DNA from: Salinispira pacifica
GTDB taxonomy: Bacteria > Spirochaetota > Spirochaetia > DSM-27196 > Salinispiraceae
DNA: 64,000 nt
Assembly (NCBI RefSeq): GCF_000507245.1
Contig: NC_023035.1
Location: forward strand, 509,001-573,000
Direction: 5' to 3'
The notes below the pieces were generated by a model. That model saw nothing but the letters and a program-made list of their open reading frames with translations. It had not been told where the DNA came from and searched no databases. The number at the start of each line of letters is the position of its first letter. Position 1 is the stretch's first letter. Of this stretch, positions 16,899-26,231 are shown one piece after another. The position numbers and the translations under genes were made by a program.

Positions 16899-18656
16899 AT
16901 GAAACGGGCAATGTACTTTGCTGTGCTCTGGATGATTCTCCTGCCGGCCTTGTTGGCAGCAGATACTGATCGGTTGGCCCGGGAAAGTAAAAAAAATACA
17001 GAAATACTGATACTCCATTCCTACAGCCAGAGTTTCTCCTGGACAGAGACGATCAATCGCGGGCTGATTGAAGGCAGTTCAGACAGGGATTACAGTCTCT
17101 GGTTCGAGTATATGGATGCAAAGCGGTTTAACTCTCCGGAATATCTTGAACAGCTCTACGACATGTTCAGCTATAAATTCAGCGGTGCAGAATTTGATCT
17201 GGTGGTCACTTCTGATAATCTGGCCTATGAGTTTTTTATGGATCACCGCAGCAGCCTATTCAACAACGCTCCGGCTCTCTCCATCGGCTTGAATGAGCAG
17301 CCTGGCGTCCGGGCGGAAAATGTCCGGTATATTATCGAGCGAAATGATTACCGGAAGAACATCGATCTGGCGCTCACCGCCCATCCGGATGCCCGGAACA
17401 TTCATATCATCATAGACCAGACTCTTACAGGGAGCATTATCAGAGAGCAGCTGGAAGATCTTTCCGGCGAATACACTCAGGAATTCAACTGGATTGATTC
17501 GGGAGATCTCGAAGAGCTGACCCGAAAGATTAAAGCCGTACATCCCCGTGACGTTATCGTGTATGTGCTGTATTTTTATGATGGCGAGAAGCCTGTGAAC
17601 AATGATCGGATCCTCAACCGTCTCGCATCAGTCAGTCCGGTACCCATCTACAGTTTCTGGTCTTTTGCAATTCCAGAAGGTGCACTTGGCGGCTATGTGT
17701 ATGACGGCTACCTTCTGGGAAGATTCAGCTCGCATGTTCTGGAAAGCATCTGGCAAAATGGAGAACCAGACCAATGGCAGGGTCTGGTAAACCAGCCCAT
17801 GGCCGGATATCAGGTGGACTTTCCAACCGCCCGGCGGTATGGATTGGATAAGCAGGATTTTCCCCGGGATACCCTGTTTTTGCGGGAGCCCGAAGGATTC
17901 TTTCAGAAACATGCACGGGTGCTGGGAGTTTCTTCGGTGATCATTCTTGTCCTGGTTCTTCTGATTATCCTTATACAAATCAACCTTCAGAGACATAAAG
18001 CCTTGAACCGGTACAACTCAGCCATGGTGAAAACACAGAAAGAAGTGATGCACAACCTGAGCATCGTAATTGAGCGCCGATCCAGTGAGACCGCCGAGCA
18101 CTTGAACCGGATCACTGGTCTTTCCACCTTTATCGCACAGCATCTGGGGCTGAGCCAGGATCAGATAGATTCCCTTCATCTGGGTGCTTCATTGCATGAT
18201 GTGGGAAAGGTTGGTATTTCCGACACCATTTTGAAAAAAGCCGGTCCCTTAACTCCTCCCGAAATGGCGGAAATCCGGACCCATCCCAGGAAAGGCTATG
18301 AAATCCTCAAGGACAGCGAGAACGAATACATCCGTACCGCTGCAATTATTGCCCTTGAACACCATGAATGCTGGGACGGTTCGGGATATCCCGACGGAAA
18401 ACAGGGTGAAGAGATTCATATTCTTGCCCGGATTGTAACCATGTGCGACGTGGTGGATGCTTTGCTCAGCGAGCGAAGCTATAAGCCTGCCTGGTCCACC
18501 ATTCGGGTACGGGATTATGTGCTGGAGCAGAATGGGAAACTGTTCGATCCGGCGATAGCTGAGTTTGTGCTTGCGAATTGGCAGGAGTTTCTTTCGATTT
18601 GGGAGGCCGGCGGTGATAAAGTATCTCTCAAGCATGCGGTCCAGGCCCTGGATTAA
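16899..18656 (+). CDS. Membrane receptor with ABC-substrate-binding-like sensor and HD-GYP phosphodiesterase
   Basis: A protein of 585 residues. A signal peptide (about 1-20) is followed by a periplasmic region (about 25-335) starting EILILHSYSQSFSW, similar to ABC substrate-binding-like sensor domains. One membrane helix lies at about 345-367 (VSSVIILVLVLLIILIQI). The HD-GYP domain spans about 385-575 with HDVGK at 433-437 and HHECWDGSGYP at 488-498, both catalytic motifs intact. It should hydrolyse cyclic di-GMP under control of a periplasmic ligand. It is followed 42 bases later by a MarR regulator on the same strand. Confidence 0.9.
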   Translation: MKRAMYFAVLWMILLPALLAADTDRLARESKKNTEILILHSYSQSFSWTETINRGLIEGSSDRDYSLWFEYMDAKRFNSPEYLEQLYDMFSYKFSGAEFDLVVTSDNLAYEFFMDHRSSLFNNAPALSIGLNEQPGVRAENVRYIIERNDYRKNIDLALTAHPDARNIHIIIDQTLTGSIIREQLEDLSGEYTQEFNWIDSGDLEELTRKIKAVHPRDVIVYVLYFYDGEKPVNNDRILNRLASVSPVPIYSFWSFAIPEGALGGYVYDGYLLGRFSSHVLESIWQNGEPDQWQGLVNQPMAGYQVDFPTARRYGLDKQDFPRDTLFLREPEGFFQKHARVLGVSSVIILVLVLLIILIQINLQRHKALNRYNSAMVKTQKEVMHNLSIVIERRSSETAEHLNRITGLSTFIAQHLGLSQDQIDSLHLGASLHDVGKVGISDTILKKAGPLTPPEMAEIRTHPRKGYEILKDSENEYIRTAAIIALEHHECWDGSGYPDGKQGEEIHILARIVTMCDVVDALLSERSYKPAWSTIRVRDYVLEQNGKLFDPAIAEFVLANWQEFLSIWEAGGDKVSLKHAVQALD

Positions 18657-18698
18657 AAACCGTTTTGCCAGGCGTGAAATAAAGCGTATATTGTAATC

Positions 18699-19184
18699 AT
18701 GTCAAAAGATACAGCCGAAAACACAGCCCCGAATACAGCGGATTCCGGTGCTCTTTCACCTGAGCTTGTACCGGAAAACTGCATAGCGTTTAATATCGGA
18801 CGTGCCTACCGGGCGGTTCTCCGCCGCTACGAGCAGGCTTTTAAAGCTGCAGATATTACCACCATGCAGTACGGACTTCTCGTCCACACGGCGATACTTG
18901 AACCAGCTTCGGGAATAGAAATCAGTCAGTCCAGCGGTCACGATCCCAGCACTCTATCACGCACGTTGGCTTATATGGAGGAAGCAGGGTACATCCGGGG
19001 GGTGAAGCCTGTTGCCGGTGACCGCCGAAAACGGGTCTACAGCCTCACATCCGCCGGCCGGTCCAAACTGAATGAAGCTCTCCCCCTCTGGGAGCAGGTG
19101 CAGAAGGAAATTCTTCTTGAGATTGGTGAAGAACAATGGGTCGAAGGCTTGAAATCACTGAAAAAAATACAGCAGATTAATTAA
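18699..19184 (+). CDS. MarR-family transcriptional regulator
   Basis: Winged-helix regulator of 161 residues with the typical MarR wing pattern RGVKPVAGDRRKRVYSLTSAG and recognition helix SGHDPSTLSRTLAYMEEAGY. A 25-residue Asn/Thr/Ala-rich N-terminal tail precedes the fold and is probably disordered. No ribosome-binding site is evident before the ATG. The target is unknown; the downstream DUF547/DUF3179 genes are candidates. Confidence 0.85.
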   Translation: MSKDTAENTAPNTADSGALSPELVPENCIAFNIGRAYRAVLRRYEQAFKAADITTMQYGLLVHTAILEPASGIEISQSSGHDPSTLSRTLAYMEEAGYIRGVKPVAGDRRKRVYSLTSAGRSKLNEALPLWEQVQKEILLEIGEEQWVEGLKSLKKIQQIN

Positions 19185-19294
19185 ACTTGTAGATACATGC
19201 AAAATTCCTTAGTATTTTAGCAAGGAACGGCCAAGAGGATTACTATTAATCCAATGTTCCTGCCGTTGAAAACCGGATAAACCGGGAGGTGTGT

Positions 19295-20122
19295 ATGTAT
19301 CTGTGTAAACCTGATATCCGTATAATTTTTCTGGGAGCAGTGTATGCTCTCCTGGTAACTGCGGGACTTGCCGCCGCTCCACAGGCCGAGCTTTGGCCCC
19401 GCTGGGAAGCCCATGACCCTGGATCCACCCAGCAGCTTGATCACGGTCAATGGGATGATTTTCTGGATCAGAATCTTGATACGGATACAGCAGACGGAAT
19501 ACACCGCATGAGATACGGCGACGTATCCCTTGTACAGCGGGAAGAGCTGGACGCCTACCTGGAATATCTTGCCTCACAGCGGGTAAGCGGTATGAACCGG
19601 AACGAGCAGTTCGCCTACTGGGTGAACCTGTACAACGCCCTGACGGTGAACCTGATCCTGGAGCAGTATCCTGTGGATAGTATCCGGGATATTTCCAAAC
19701 CATGGGATACGCCGTTGATCAGCATTGAGGGAATAGAACTCACACTGAACGATATTGAGCATCGGATTCTGCGTCCCATCTGGGATGACCCGAGAATACA
19801 CTATGCGGTGAATTGCGCCAGCATGGGCTGTCCCAATCTCCAGCCCCGGGCCTTCACTTCGGATAACAATGAAAGGCTGCTTGAAAAGGCCGCCACAGAG
19901 TATATCAATCATCCCCGGGGGGCCGATTTCAGCGGGCGAAATCCCCGTCTGTCCAGCATCTACAACTGGTATCAGGAGGATTTTGAGAATTCGGTTGAGG
20001 GAGTTTTGGATCATATAACTGATTATGCGGAAGGGATGACTCTTGACGGAGCTCAGGACTACATCAGCCGCGGATACCCCGGCAGGATCAGATATGATTA
20101 TGACTGGAGCCTGAATGAGTAA
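19295..20122 (+). CDS. Exported DUF547-domain protein
   Basis: A protein of 275 residues with a signal peptide (hydrophobic about 8-25, cleavage near GLAAA). The DUF547 domain (about 80-220) is recognised by NEQFAYWVNLYNALTV and HYAVNCASMGCPNL, the latter with two cysteines. The domain's biochemical function is not established. The ATG at 19295 sits 6 bases after GGGAGG and is preferred to a GTG six bases upstream. The stop overlaps the ATG of the DUF3179 gene by 8 bases, so the two are translated together. Confidence 0.85.
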   Translation: MYLCKPDIRIIFLGAVYALLVTAGLAAAPQAELWPRWEAHDPGSTQQLDHGQWDDFLDQNLDTDTADGIHRMRYGDVSLVQREELDAYLEYLASQRVSGMNRNEQFAYWVNLYNALTVNLILEQYPVDSIRDISKPWDTPLISIEGIELTLNDIEHRILRPIWDDPRIHYAVNCASMGCPNLQPRAFTSDNNERLLEKAATEYINHPRGADFSGRNPRLSSIYNWYQEDFENSVEGVLDHITDYAEGMTLDGAQDYISRGYPGRIRYDYDWSLNE

Positions 20123-21377
20123 TACGGGCATACATTCCGCTTCCCGCATCATAAGAAAATACAGCGGCTTTGTCCTGGTGATTTGGCTGCTTCTCAGCTC
20201 AGGTATCTTCCATATTGCATCTCAGCCCGCAACTGCAACCCTTGAGTCGGAATTCAGTACAGATTTTACGTTGCGCAGCATAGATTTGGATGAAATCAGG
20301 TCAGGAGGACCTCCCAAAGACGGCATACCCGCCATTGATTCTCCTGAGTTTTCACGATTGGAAGAAAATTCTCCGGGTCTGACGGATAATGAGATGGTTA
20401 TTGCGGTTTCCATGGAGGGCGTACACAAAATCTATCCTCTCAGAATTTTAATCTGGCATGAAATTGTGAACGACACAATTGCCGGTACTCCCATTGCTGT
20501 AACCTGGTGCCCCCTTTGTAATTCTGCTCTGGTTTTTAATCGGCGCATTTCCCATGAAGGTCGCTCCCTGGTCCTGGATTTCGGCACCACGGGAAGATTG
20601 CGATATTCCAATCTACTGATGTATGACAGACAAACTGAAACATGGTGGCAGCAGGGAAGCGGCAGAGCCTTGATTGGAAAGCATACAGGTACACAGCTTG
20701 AAATACTTCCTTCCACAGTTATGAGTTTCAAAAATGCTTCCAGGGTCTATTCCGGGGGGATGGTTCTCAAGTCCCCGGAAGACTCTGCCAGGGCATACGG
20801 AATGAATCCGTACAGAGGGTATGAAGATTCATCCATGCCACTGCTGTATAACGGTCCGGATTTCCCCGGGGATCAACCGCCTATGCTTGACCGTGCGGTG
20901 GTGGTTCACAATGCAGGAGAGAATCCTGTGACCATTGGATATGCCAGGCTAAGGGCCGAGCCCTTCATGGAGCTGAACTCAGCGGATAATACGGTGTATC
21001 TGATCTATGATCCGGACGCCCGAAGTCCCTTGGACCGGGGAAGGGTAAATACCGGCCGTCAAGTGGGTACTGCCAATGCATTTCTGGACAAAACCACTGA
21101 AGGGCGGAAGGTTGATCTTCAGCTTCTCACGCTGAATGCTCTCGATTCAGCCACAGATTCAGAAGGCATCTCATCTGATCAGCTGCAAGAGTATGCTCTC
21201 AATGACGGTAGACTAATATTTGATCGGTTGAGCTCCACTATATTCGATGCCAATGGACTGGGGGTAATGGGACCTCTGACTGGATCACGTCTGAGTCCGG
21301 GAGTATCGGTCCAGCATTTCTGGTTCTCTGCGACGATCTTTGCCGGGAATGAAGGGCAAAACGGCCTTTTTCCATGA
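20115..21377 (+). CDS. Exported DUF3179-domain protein
   Basis: A protein of 420 residues with an N-terminal membrane anchor or signal (about 15-38). Most of the rest matches the DUF3179 pattern: IYPLRILIWHEIVNDTIAG, then VTWCPLCNSALVFNR with a CxxC pair, then FGTTGRLRYSNLLMYDRQTE and TWWQQGSGRALIG. The function of this family is unknown; the CPLC motif could bind metal or act in thiol chemistry. It overlaps the DUF547 gene by 8 bases and is followed about 100 bases later by a TVP38 membrane protein. Confidence 0.88.
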   Translation: MSNTGIHSASRIIRKYSGFVLVIWLLLSSGIFHIASQPATATLESEFSTDFTLRSIDLDEIRSGGPPKDGIPAIDSPEFSRLEENSPGLTDNEMVIAVSMEGVHKIYPLRILIWHEIVNDTIAGTPIAVTWCPLCNSALVFNRRISHEGRSLVLDFGTTGRLRYSNLLMYDRQTETWWQQGSGRALIGKHTGTQLEILPSTVMSFKNASRVYSGGMVLKSPEDSARAYGMNPYRGYEDSSMPLLYNGPDFPGDQPPMLDRAVVVHNAGENPVTIGYARLRAEPFMELNSADNTVYLIYDPDARSPLDRGRVNTGRQVGTANAFLDKTTEGRKVDLQLLTLNALDSATDSEGISSDQLQEYALNDGRLIFDRLSSTIFDANGLGVMGPLTGSRLSPGVSVQHFWFSATIFAGNEGQNGLFP

Positions 21378-21478
21378 AGGTATGAAATACCGATGAACAC
21401 GCATGCTCAATTGAGGAAACAGATAACAGAGAGTTCTTTCCGCATATGTACGGCACACAAGCTAACCGAGGAGAAACG

Positions 21479-22261
21479 ATGAAACGGGGAAAACTGATTG
21501 CACTTATTCTGGCTGCAGGAGCGGTAATTGCAGCGGCAGTGATATTTGATCTGCCTTCTTTGATCATGCAGGGGTTGGATTGGATTTCGGATCTTGGCTG
21601 GGTGGGGGCAATTGTATATGTGCTTCTCTACATTGCTCTCACTGTGGCATTAATTCCGGGAAGCATTATTACCCTTGCGGGAGGATTTATATTCGGTCTT
21701 GGGTATGGAACCGCCCTTGTGAGTCTGGGATCTACGGTTGGAGCGTCACTTGCGTTTCTGTTCGGCCGCTTTTTATTCAGAAACTGGGTGAGCAGACAGA
21801 TGGAAGGCCGCCCCAAGTTCGCAGCAATTGACCGGGCCGTGGCCCATGAAGGCTGGAAGATTGTCTTTCTTACCCGTCTTTCGCCCCTTTTCCCGTTCTC
21901 ACTTCAAAACTATGCATACGGAATTACCGGGGTGCGATTTCTCCCCTACGTTCTCTCCTCATGGATCGGCATGCTGCCGGGGACGGTGATGTGGGTGTAT
22001 TTCGGCTCTCTTGCGGGGAATATTACCGAAGTGGCGGCAGGAGTCTCCTCCGATACCATTGAGCAGGCGGGGGCGGCATGGCTCCAAACCCTGATAAACG
22101 GGCTGGGACTGGCGGCAACGGTGGCGGTAACCATATTTATTACCCGTCTCGCCAGGAAGGCGCTGAAAAAACATATGTCTTCAGAAGATTCTCCCGCCGG
22201 AAATGACACAGATTCACAGACTGATTCCCGGACTCACGGAGAGTCCGGGGAGCAACCCTGA
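21479..22261 (+). CDS. TVP38/TMEM64-family (DedA-like) membrane protein
   Basis: Integral membrane protein of 260 residues with about five hydrophobic segments. The SNARE-associated/DedA family features are PGSIITLAGGFIFGLGYG (re-entrant loop), ASLAFLFGRFLFR and the arginine-bearing FLTRLSPLFPFSLQNYAYG. Related proteins act as lipid scramblases or flippases; the substrate here is unknown. The start is placed at ATG 21479 because GAGGAGAAACG precedes it; an ATG at 21446 lacks a ribosome-binding site. The tail is charged (Ser/Asp/Thr-rich). Confidence 0.88.
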   Translation: MKRGKLIALILAAGAVIAAAVIFDLPSLIMQGLDWISDLGWVGAIVYVLLYIALTVALIPGSIITLAGGFIFGLGYGTALVSLGSTVGASLAFLFGRFLFRNWVSRQMEGRPKFAAIDRAVAHEGWKIVFLTRLSPLFPFSLQNYAYGITGVRFLPYVLSSWIGMLPGTVMWVYFGSLAGNITEVAAGVSSDTIEQAGAAWLQTLINGLGLAATVAVTIFITRLARKALKKHMSSEDSPAGNDTDSQTDSRTHGESGEQP

Positions 22262-22289
22262 ACTCCGGGTGTTATGGGGCTGGATAATA

Positions 22290-24416
22290 TCAGGCCGGGT
22301 GTTCAATGAGGCGGAAATCCGCCTTTTGTTCTTCCACCGAAACCCGGTTGATCCGAACCTTCACCGGATCCCCCAGCCGGAGAACGGCTTTCCGTTTTTC
22401 ACCTTTCAGCTGATAATTTTCTCCATCGAAAATGTAATGGTCATCCTTCATATCAGATATATGCACCAGTCCGTCAATCATAAAATCCTTCAGCTGAACG
22501 AAGAGTCCGAATGATGTAACCCCGGTGATGATTCCTTCATGATCTTCACCGAGATGGTCTTTGAGAAACTGCATGGACTTGATCCTGATGTATTCCCGTT
22601 CCACATCTGTGGCCGTGCTTTCCGCCTCAGAGGCGTGATTGCAGAGCCTTTGCAGCTCGTTTTTCCGCTTCTTGGCTTCTGCTTCCGAAAGGCTGATGCC
22701 GGTGCGGCCGTATTCCTTCAACAGACGGTGCACCAGCAGGTCGGGGTATCTGCGAATCGGGGAGGTGAAGTGGGTGTATGCGTCAAATGCCAGACCGAAA
22801 TGGCCCTGATTCTCCACGCTGTATACCGCCTTGGTCATGGATCTCAGTGCAACCTTTTCAATCAGGTCCTTGAACTCCAGGTTTTCAATAATTGAAAGAA
22901 GCTTTCTATAGTCTTCGCTCTCCAGTTCATCTTCCGGGATCCGGTAATTGATTCCCTGGGCTTTGAGAAGATTGAGAAATGTCCGGGCGTCCTCCGCTTC
23001 GGGACGCTGATGGATCCGGTATACAAAGGGGAGGGAACCGATTTTCTCGATATGCCGGGCAACAGTGCGGTTTGCCGTGAGCATGCATTCCTCAACCAGG
23101 CGGTGTGCATCAAGCCGCCTGGACGGTTCTATGCTTTCGGGGGTTCCATCCTCATTCAGACTGATAACCGGGACTGACGCATTAAAATCGATGCTTCCGG
23201 TTTCTTCCCTCTGCCTGCGCAGCAGAAGACTTACTGCCTGCAGAAGATGAATGGTTTTCCCCAGAGGGTCATATCCGCCGTTCAGGATTTCCTCAACCTG
23301 CTCGTAGGTGAAGCGGCGATCGCTTTTGATGATGCTTTCCTGAATGCGGTAGCTCAGGACCTCGCCTCTGCTGCTCACCGTCATGATCACACTGAATGCC
23401 GGACGGTCAACACCGGGTTTCAGACTGCATAAATCATTGGCCAGACGCTCAGGAAGCATGGTGGCCACATGGTTCAGCAGATATATGCTGGTGCTGCGTT
23501 TAGCGGCTTCTTCATCAATTTTGCTTCCGGGAGCTACAAAGTGGCTTACGTCGGCTATGTGTACCGCCAGTTCAAACATTCCCCCGGGAAGCTGCTTCAA
23601 TGAAATGGCATCATCAAAATCTTTTGCACTTTCCGGGTCGATGGTGAATGTCAGCTGTTTCCGGAAATCCAGCCGGTTTTTCTTCAGCTTGCGCATATTG
23701 GGCTGGGGAATGTTCTGAGCTATGCGGTTCAGTTCGGCCGGATACTCATAGGGCAGGTCCCGGGAACGAAGGACCATCTGGACATCCACCCCCGGTGCAT
23801 CGGGATATCCGATTACTTCGCCAATGGTGCCGTCCCGGCTGACCACAACTACCTGGCCGCTGCGGGCCTGACCCGGATTTTTCACTTCGATGGGGCGGGT
23901 GAGACTGTCATCTTCGGGAATAACCCTGGGCTTCCCGTCTTTCCGGGTGTAGAGCCCCACAAATTCCCGCCTGCCCTCTTTGAGTATGGACTCTACACGG
24001 CCGATGGGGTTCTTGCCCCGGGGGCGGGACTCGATGCGGACACGCACCGTATCTCCGTCCATTGCTTTCCCCACATTGTCCAGGGGAATAAAGATATCCT
24101 GACCCTCCGGGACAATAAGGAACCCGAAACCCCTGTTATGAAGGGAAATGATGCCTTCTGCATTGCTTCCCCGGGGACCTGATCCACTGCCGGATGGGGC
24201 TGGAGTCGGTTTTCCAGAAGAGCTCCTGCTTGAACTGCCGCGGCTTGGACTGTTCTTGCCGGAACTGCTGCGGCCTGCACTGCTGCGGTTGCCCCGTGAT
24301 TTTTCAGGCCGGGCATCCTTGGCCGTCTTTTTCTGTTCGCTCTTTGATCTCTGGGTGTTTGCCGGTGTTTTTCCGGTTTTCTGTTCTGATGTGTTCTTTT
24401 TGGGTTTGTTGGTCAT
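22290..24416 (-). CDS. rnr: Ribonuclease R
   Basis: 3'-5' exoribonuclease of 708 residues that degrades structured RNA. Residues 1-85 are a Lys/Ser/Gly-rich disordered extension. Cold-shock-like OB domains follow (about 90-225), then the RNB catalytic domain (about 260-585) with metal-binding acidic residues in TIDPESAKDFDDAISL. A C-terminal S1 domain (about 625-705; GIITGVTSFGLFVQL) completes it. The ATG at 24416 follows AGAGAGC; a longer frame upstream adds residues unlike any RNase R. It lies 88 bases downstream of a methyltransferase gene on the same strand. Confidence 0.96.
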   Translation of the reverse strand: MTNKPKKNTSEQKTGKTPANTQRSKSEQKKTAKDARPEKSRGNRSSAGRSSSGKNSPSRGSSSRSSSGKPTPAPSGSGSGPRGSNAEGIISLHNRGFGFLIVPEGQDIFIPLDNVGKAMDGDTVRVRIESRPRGKNPIGRVESILKEGRREFVGLYTRKDGKPRVIPEDDSLTRPIEVKNPGQARSGQVVVVSRDGTIGEVIGYPDAPGVDVQMVLRSRDLPYEYPAELNRIAQNIPQPNMRKLKKNRLDFRKQLTFTIDPESAKDFDDAISLKQLPGGMFELAVHIADVSHFVAPGSKIDEEAAKRSTSIYLLNHVATMLPERLANDLCSLKPGVDRPAFSVIMTVSSRGEVLSYRIQESIIKSDRRFTYEQVEEILNGGYDPLGKTIHLLQAVSLLLRRQREETGSIDFNASVPVISLNEDGTPESIEPSRRLDAHRLVEECMLTANRTVARHIEKIGSLPFVYRIHQRPEAEDARTFLNLLKAQGINYRIPEDELESEDYRKLLSIIENLEFKDLIEKVALRSMTKAVYSVENQGHFGLAFDAYTHFTSPIRRYPDLLVHRLLKEYGRTGISLSEAEAKKRKNELQRLCNHASEAESTATDVEREYIRIKSMQFLKDHLGEDHEGIITGVTSFGLFVQLKDFMIDGLVHISDMKDDHYIFDGENYQLKGEKRKAVLRLGDPVKVRINRVSVEEQKADFRLIEHPA

Positions 24417-24504
24417 ATGCTCTCTAATAATTCTGTATATACAACAGTATAGTTTATCATGCGGTGAAAATTCACAGCTATGGTGTTGGTGCGGTATCGG
24501 AGGT

Positions 24505-25152
24505 TCAGCCTTGTAGGAGAATCTGCGATTTTGAATCGCAGCGAAGAAGGGTGAAACCGAAGCTGTCTGCAATGTACTCCCAGCTGCGGCAACTGTAAAA
24601 CACAAGGTGGGTGCTGTCGTTAATATACCACCACGTGAGCGGCTGATCAATGGTATCGCTGAGGCGGGTTACCACATAGATCAGACCGCCGCTTCGGAGA
24701 AGGTTTTTCATTCGACGGAATTCATTCCCCGGTCTGGCGAAGTGTTCTGCAGCTTCACAGCAGATAATCCGGTGGTATGGAGCTGATTCCAGCGTATTAT
24801 GGCCGTAGACGGGATCCCAGCAGTCCGCCCGGACACCCTGTTCCCTGAGCATCCGTGCCAGAACTTCCTCTTCACCGCCCCCGTAATCCAACACGTTGCA
24901 TCCATCCAGGCTGCCCATCCATTGAACCGCCCCTTGAAGGATCTTTGTCAGATATTCCCGGTACCGGGAATTTTCGTACTGGTTATTGTGTGTGGCGTAT
25001 CTTTGAATTTCTTCCTCACCAGTAGGGTGCTGATATTCGGGCACATGGATGCAATCGCAGAATCTGCAGCGGTAAAAATCCCGATGGGCGTGTTCAACAT
25101 TTCGGGCGCCCAGGTGTACCGTGTCGGAGGAGTTGCAGAGAGGACAGTTCAT
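24505..25152 (-). CDS. SAM-dependent methyltransferase with N-terminal zinc-ribbon
   Basis: Cytoplasmic protein of 215 residues. It opens with a four-cysteine ribbon (MNCPLCNSS ... FYRCRFCDC) and continues into a class I methyltransferase fold with SAM-binding NVLDYGGGEEEVLARML and the acidic second strand DCWDPVYG. HRIICCEAAEHFARPGNEF corresponds to motif II/III. The start at 25152 is chosen so that the zinc-ribbon begins the protein; a longer frame would run into the divergent gene. The substrate is unknown. Zinc-ribbon methyltransferases of this type often modify sugars or lipids. Confidence 0.82.
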   Translation of the reverse strand: MNCPLCNSSDTVHLGARNVEHAHRDFYRCRFCDCIHVPEYQHPTGEEEIQRYATHNNQYENSRYREYLTKILQGAVQWMGSLDGCNVLDYGGGEEEVLARMLREQGVRADCWDPVYGHNTLESAPYHRIICCEAAEHFARPGNEFRRMKNLLRSGGLIYVVTRLSDTIDQPLTWWYINDSTHLVFYSCRSWEYIADSFGFTLLRCDSKSQILLQG

Positions 25153-25226
25153 CCTGTCAGCATATCCGTTCAAGGCTGAAGTGCAAAGCCTTTCAAGCCC
25201 ATATGAGCCCCTGCCGATGTAGTAGT

Positions 25227-26000
25227 ATGGCAAAGAATCTATTTCCCGGGGTTTCCCGGTTGAGAACACAGCGTGCACGGAAATTTCTGCAGCGGCAGGG
25301 ATATCTGGTTGAACCCCTCAGCAGCCTGTTGCAGGACGCACCGGCGGAATTCACAGCCCACTGGGATCGGGTTCGTCCCTATACTCTTACATCTCCCGAA
25401 CGGGGGCTGGGGTTGTATACGGCGGTTGAGCATCTGTGCCGGCACGACATTCCCGGCGATATTGTGGAATGCGGCGTATACAAAGGCGGCTCCAGCATGC
25501 TGGCAGCCCTGGCTCTTCTGGAACACAATCCCCGGCCAGAGCGGATGATCTGGCTTTATGATACCTTCAGCGGGATGACAGAGCCCGGTGAGCACGATGC
25601 AATTGCCGTCAGCGGACAGGCGGCAGCGGAACGGTTTTCCCCCGGCTGGTGGGAAGCTGGACTGGAAGAGGTCCGAAAGGCCATGAGCCTCACAGGCTAT
25701 CCAGAGGATCAGCTGAAGTTTGTTCCGGGAGATGTTATGGAGACCCTTGGGGAATCAACTCCCCAAAAGATTGCCCTTCTTCGCCTGGATACCGACTGGT
25801 ATGAATCCACCCGCCGTGAGCTGGAGATTCTCTACCCGCTGGTAAGCCCCGGGGGATTTATCATTATTGATGACTACGGTCATTTCACCGGCGCGAAAAA
25901 AGCGGTGGACGAATATTTCGGAAAATCCGGCGACGGGGCTCACCCCTACCTGCATCGTTTGGATTACACCGGTAGAATGTTCCGGAAGCCGCCGCTCTGA
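25227..26000 (+). CDS. TylF/MycF-type O-methyltransferase
   Basis: Macrocin-O-methyltransferase family, 257 residues, metal- and SAM-dependent. Visible motifs are IVECGVYKGGSSMLAALAL (SAM loop), WLYDTFSGMTEP, and the acidic metal-binding stretch LLRLDTDWYESTRRELEILY followed by GGFIIIDDYGHFTGAKKAVDEYF. It probably methylates a sugar or glycan hydroxyl. ATG 25227 is taken as start; another ATG at 25203 adds eight residues and neither has a clear ribosome-binding site. It is divergent from the neighbouring methyltransferase, so the pair may serve one glycan-modifying job (inference). Confidence 0.86.
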   Translation: MAKNLFPGVSRLRTQRARKFLQRQGYLVEPLSSLLQDAPAEFTAHWDRVRPYTLTSPERGLGLYTAVEHLCRHDIPGDIVECGVYKGGSSMLAALALLEHNPRPERMIWLYDTFSGMTEPGEHDAIAVSGQAAAERFSPGWWEAGLEEVRKAMSLTGYPEDQLKFVPGDVMETLGESTPQKIALLRLDTDWYESTRRELEILYPLVSPGGFIIIDDYGHFTGAKKAVDEYFGKSGDGAHPYLHRLDYTGRMFRKPPL

Positions 26001-26231
26001 GCCTCCATGGGAATCGGCTCGCAGCCAAGAATGCGACCCGGGATGGAGATGGCGCTGCCGCCCGGCTCGGGTCCTGGAGCGGAGGCGGGATAGGGGGCTC
26101 CGGGTGAATTCAGGCCTATGTCCTGCCTGCTCCGGCACCGGCACTGGCTCCGGCGGAGTTCCTGTGCAGTGAGGGGAGAAGGCGGCCAAACCCTTCTCAT
26201 GCATGGACTTTTCCTGTAGTATGCCCGGGCT

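Noticed and set aside
24417-24650. 78-residue N-terminal extension of RNase R
   Set aside because: The extension covers the intergenic region and the neighbouring methyltransferase 3' end; the ATG at 24416 has a ribosome-binding site.
26001-26231. Small frames in the 231-base gap before prfC
   Set aside because: No ribosome-binding site or protein-like sequence; composition is simply GC-rich.
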